A DNA stretch of 64,000 nucleotides, taken from contig NOWV01000004.1 in the NCBI GenBank assembly GCA_003344405.1, forward strand, positions 248,001-312,000, given 5' to 3'. Origin of the DNA: Trichoplax sp. H2 (Eukaryota; Placozoa; Uniplacotomia; Trichoplacea). Made by a program: the position numbers and the translations under genes. Every line of letters starts with the position of its first letter. Position 1 is the stretch's first letter. The notes under the pieces were generated by a model, which saw nothing but the letters and a program-made list of their open reading frames with translations, did no database searches and was not told the DNA's origin. Of the stretch, positions 63,793 to 64,000 are shown piece after piece.

Positions 63793-64000
63793 ATGAAGTT
63801 CATTTTTCCATCTGACCCCTTACCTCGTAACGAAATTGAACTCCGGCTGCAGCTAGTGCTTAATATTGTACTAGACGTAGAAGAGCGTATTGATAGATAT
63901 CGTACATTTAGGATCTGCATGCAACAAAAGATATCATATATCAGCAATCTAATCACTTTTGACAACTATGTTGTATTCCGCTACATGGGCTGTCTTGTAC
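63793..64000 (+). CDS. Open reading frame running off the window end, unidentified
   Basis: From ATG at 63793 the frame stays open for 69 codons to the last base. It begins MKFIFPSDPLPRNEIELRL and continues with a charged, amphipathic stretch (LDVEERIDRYRTFR). An in-frame stop lies just upstream (63775-63777), so this would be a true N-terminus if real. I do not recognise it. It could be the first exon of a gene to the right or chance: 69 open codons are not rare in AT-rich DNA. Confidence 0.3.
   Translation, partial: MKFIFPSDPLPRNEIELRLQLVLNIVLDVEERIDRYRTFRICMQQKISYISNLITFDNYVVFRYMGCLV

Overview
The window comes from an AT-rich eukaryotic nuclear genome. Genes are broken by many short GT-AG introns, and most encode typical animal (holozoan) proteins: an alsin-like RhoGEF, DNAJC2, a SNX5/6-type sorting nexin, NSUN5, a fused pseudouridine phosphate glycosidase-kinase, APEX2, LRGUK, an SLC35E3-like carrier, a DNAH6-type axonemal dynein heavy chain and NDUFAF3. 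A compact, ciliated, early-branching animal fits best. A placozoan is my guess from base composition and intron size; no diagnostic placozoan feature was seen.

Layout: 111-5120 (+) is the 3' part of a DH-PH-MORN gene whose start lies left of the window. 7626-9479 (-) is an intronless DNAJC2. 11274-14309 (-) is a SNX5/6-like gene lacking a resolved 5' exon. 14310-18368 is gene-poor and holds inverted-repeat (MITE-like) elements, three TTAGGG units and GTACTG-type arrays. 18369-21357 (+) is NSUN5, tail-to-tail with the pseudouridine enzyme at 21511-27840 (-). That gene is head-to-head with APEX2 at 28428-30801 (+). LRGUK (32594-36257, +) is tail-to-tail with the SLC35E3-like gene (37087-39539, -). 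The dynein heavy chain occupies 41108-56528 (-) and includes one 9.2-kb exon. It is head-to-head with NDUFAF3 (57709-60759, +). The last 3 kb is repeat-rich and ends in an open reading frame cut by the window edge.

Exon boundaries were read by eye from protein continuity, GT/AG signals and phase agreement. For the RhoGEF-MORN, NSUN5, APEX2, LRGUK, dynein and NDUFAF3 genes every junction keeps frame, so they look intact. No bacterial-type operon, CRISPR array, tRNA, rRNA or virus-like gene was seen. Themes shared by neighbours are cilia (dynein, LRGUK), RNA modification and turnover (NSUN5, pseudouridine enzyme), mitochondria (NDUFAF3, possibly the pseudouridine enzyme) and DNA repair (APEX2). 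No functional cluster is claimed. The least explained sequence is the repeat fraction: a 167-171 bp tandem array, foldback elements ending in GTTAGGGCTA, and dispersed self-complementary GTACTG arrays.
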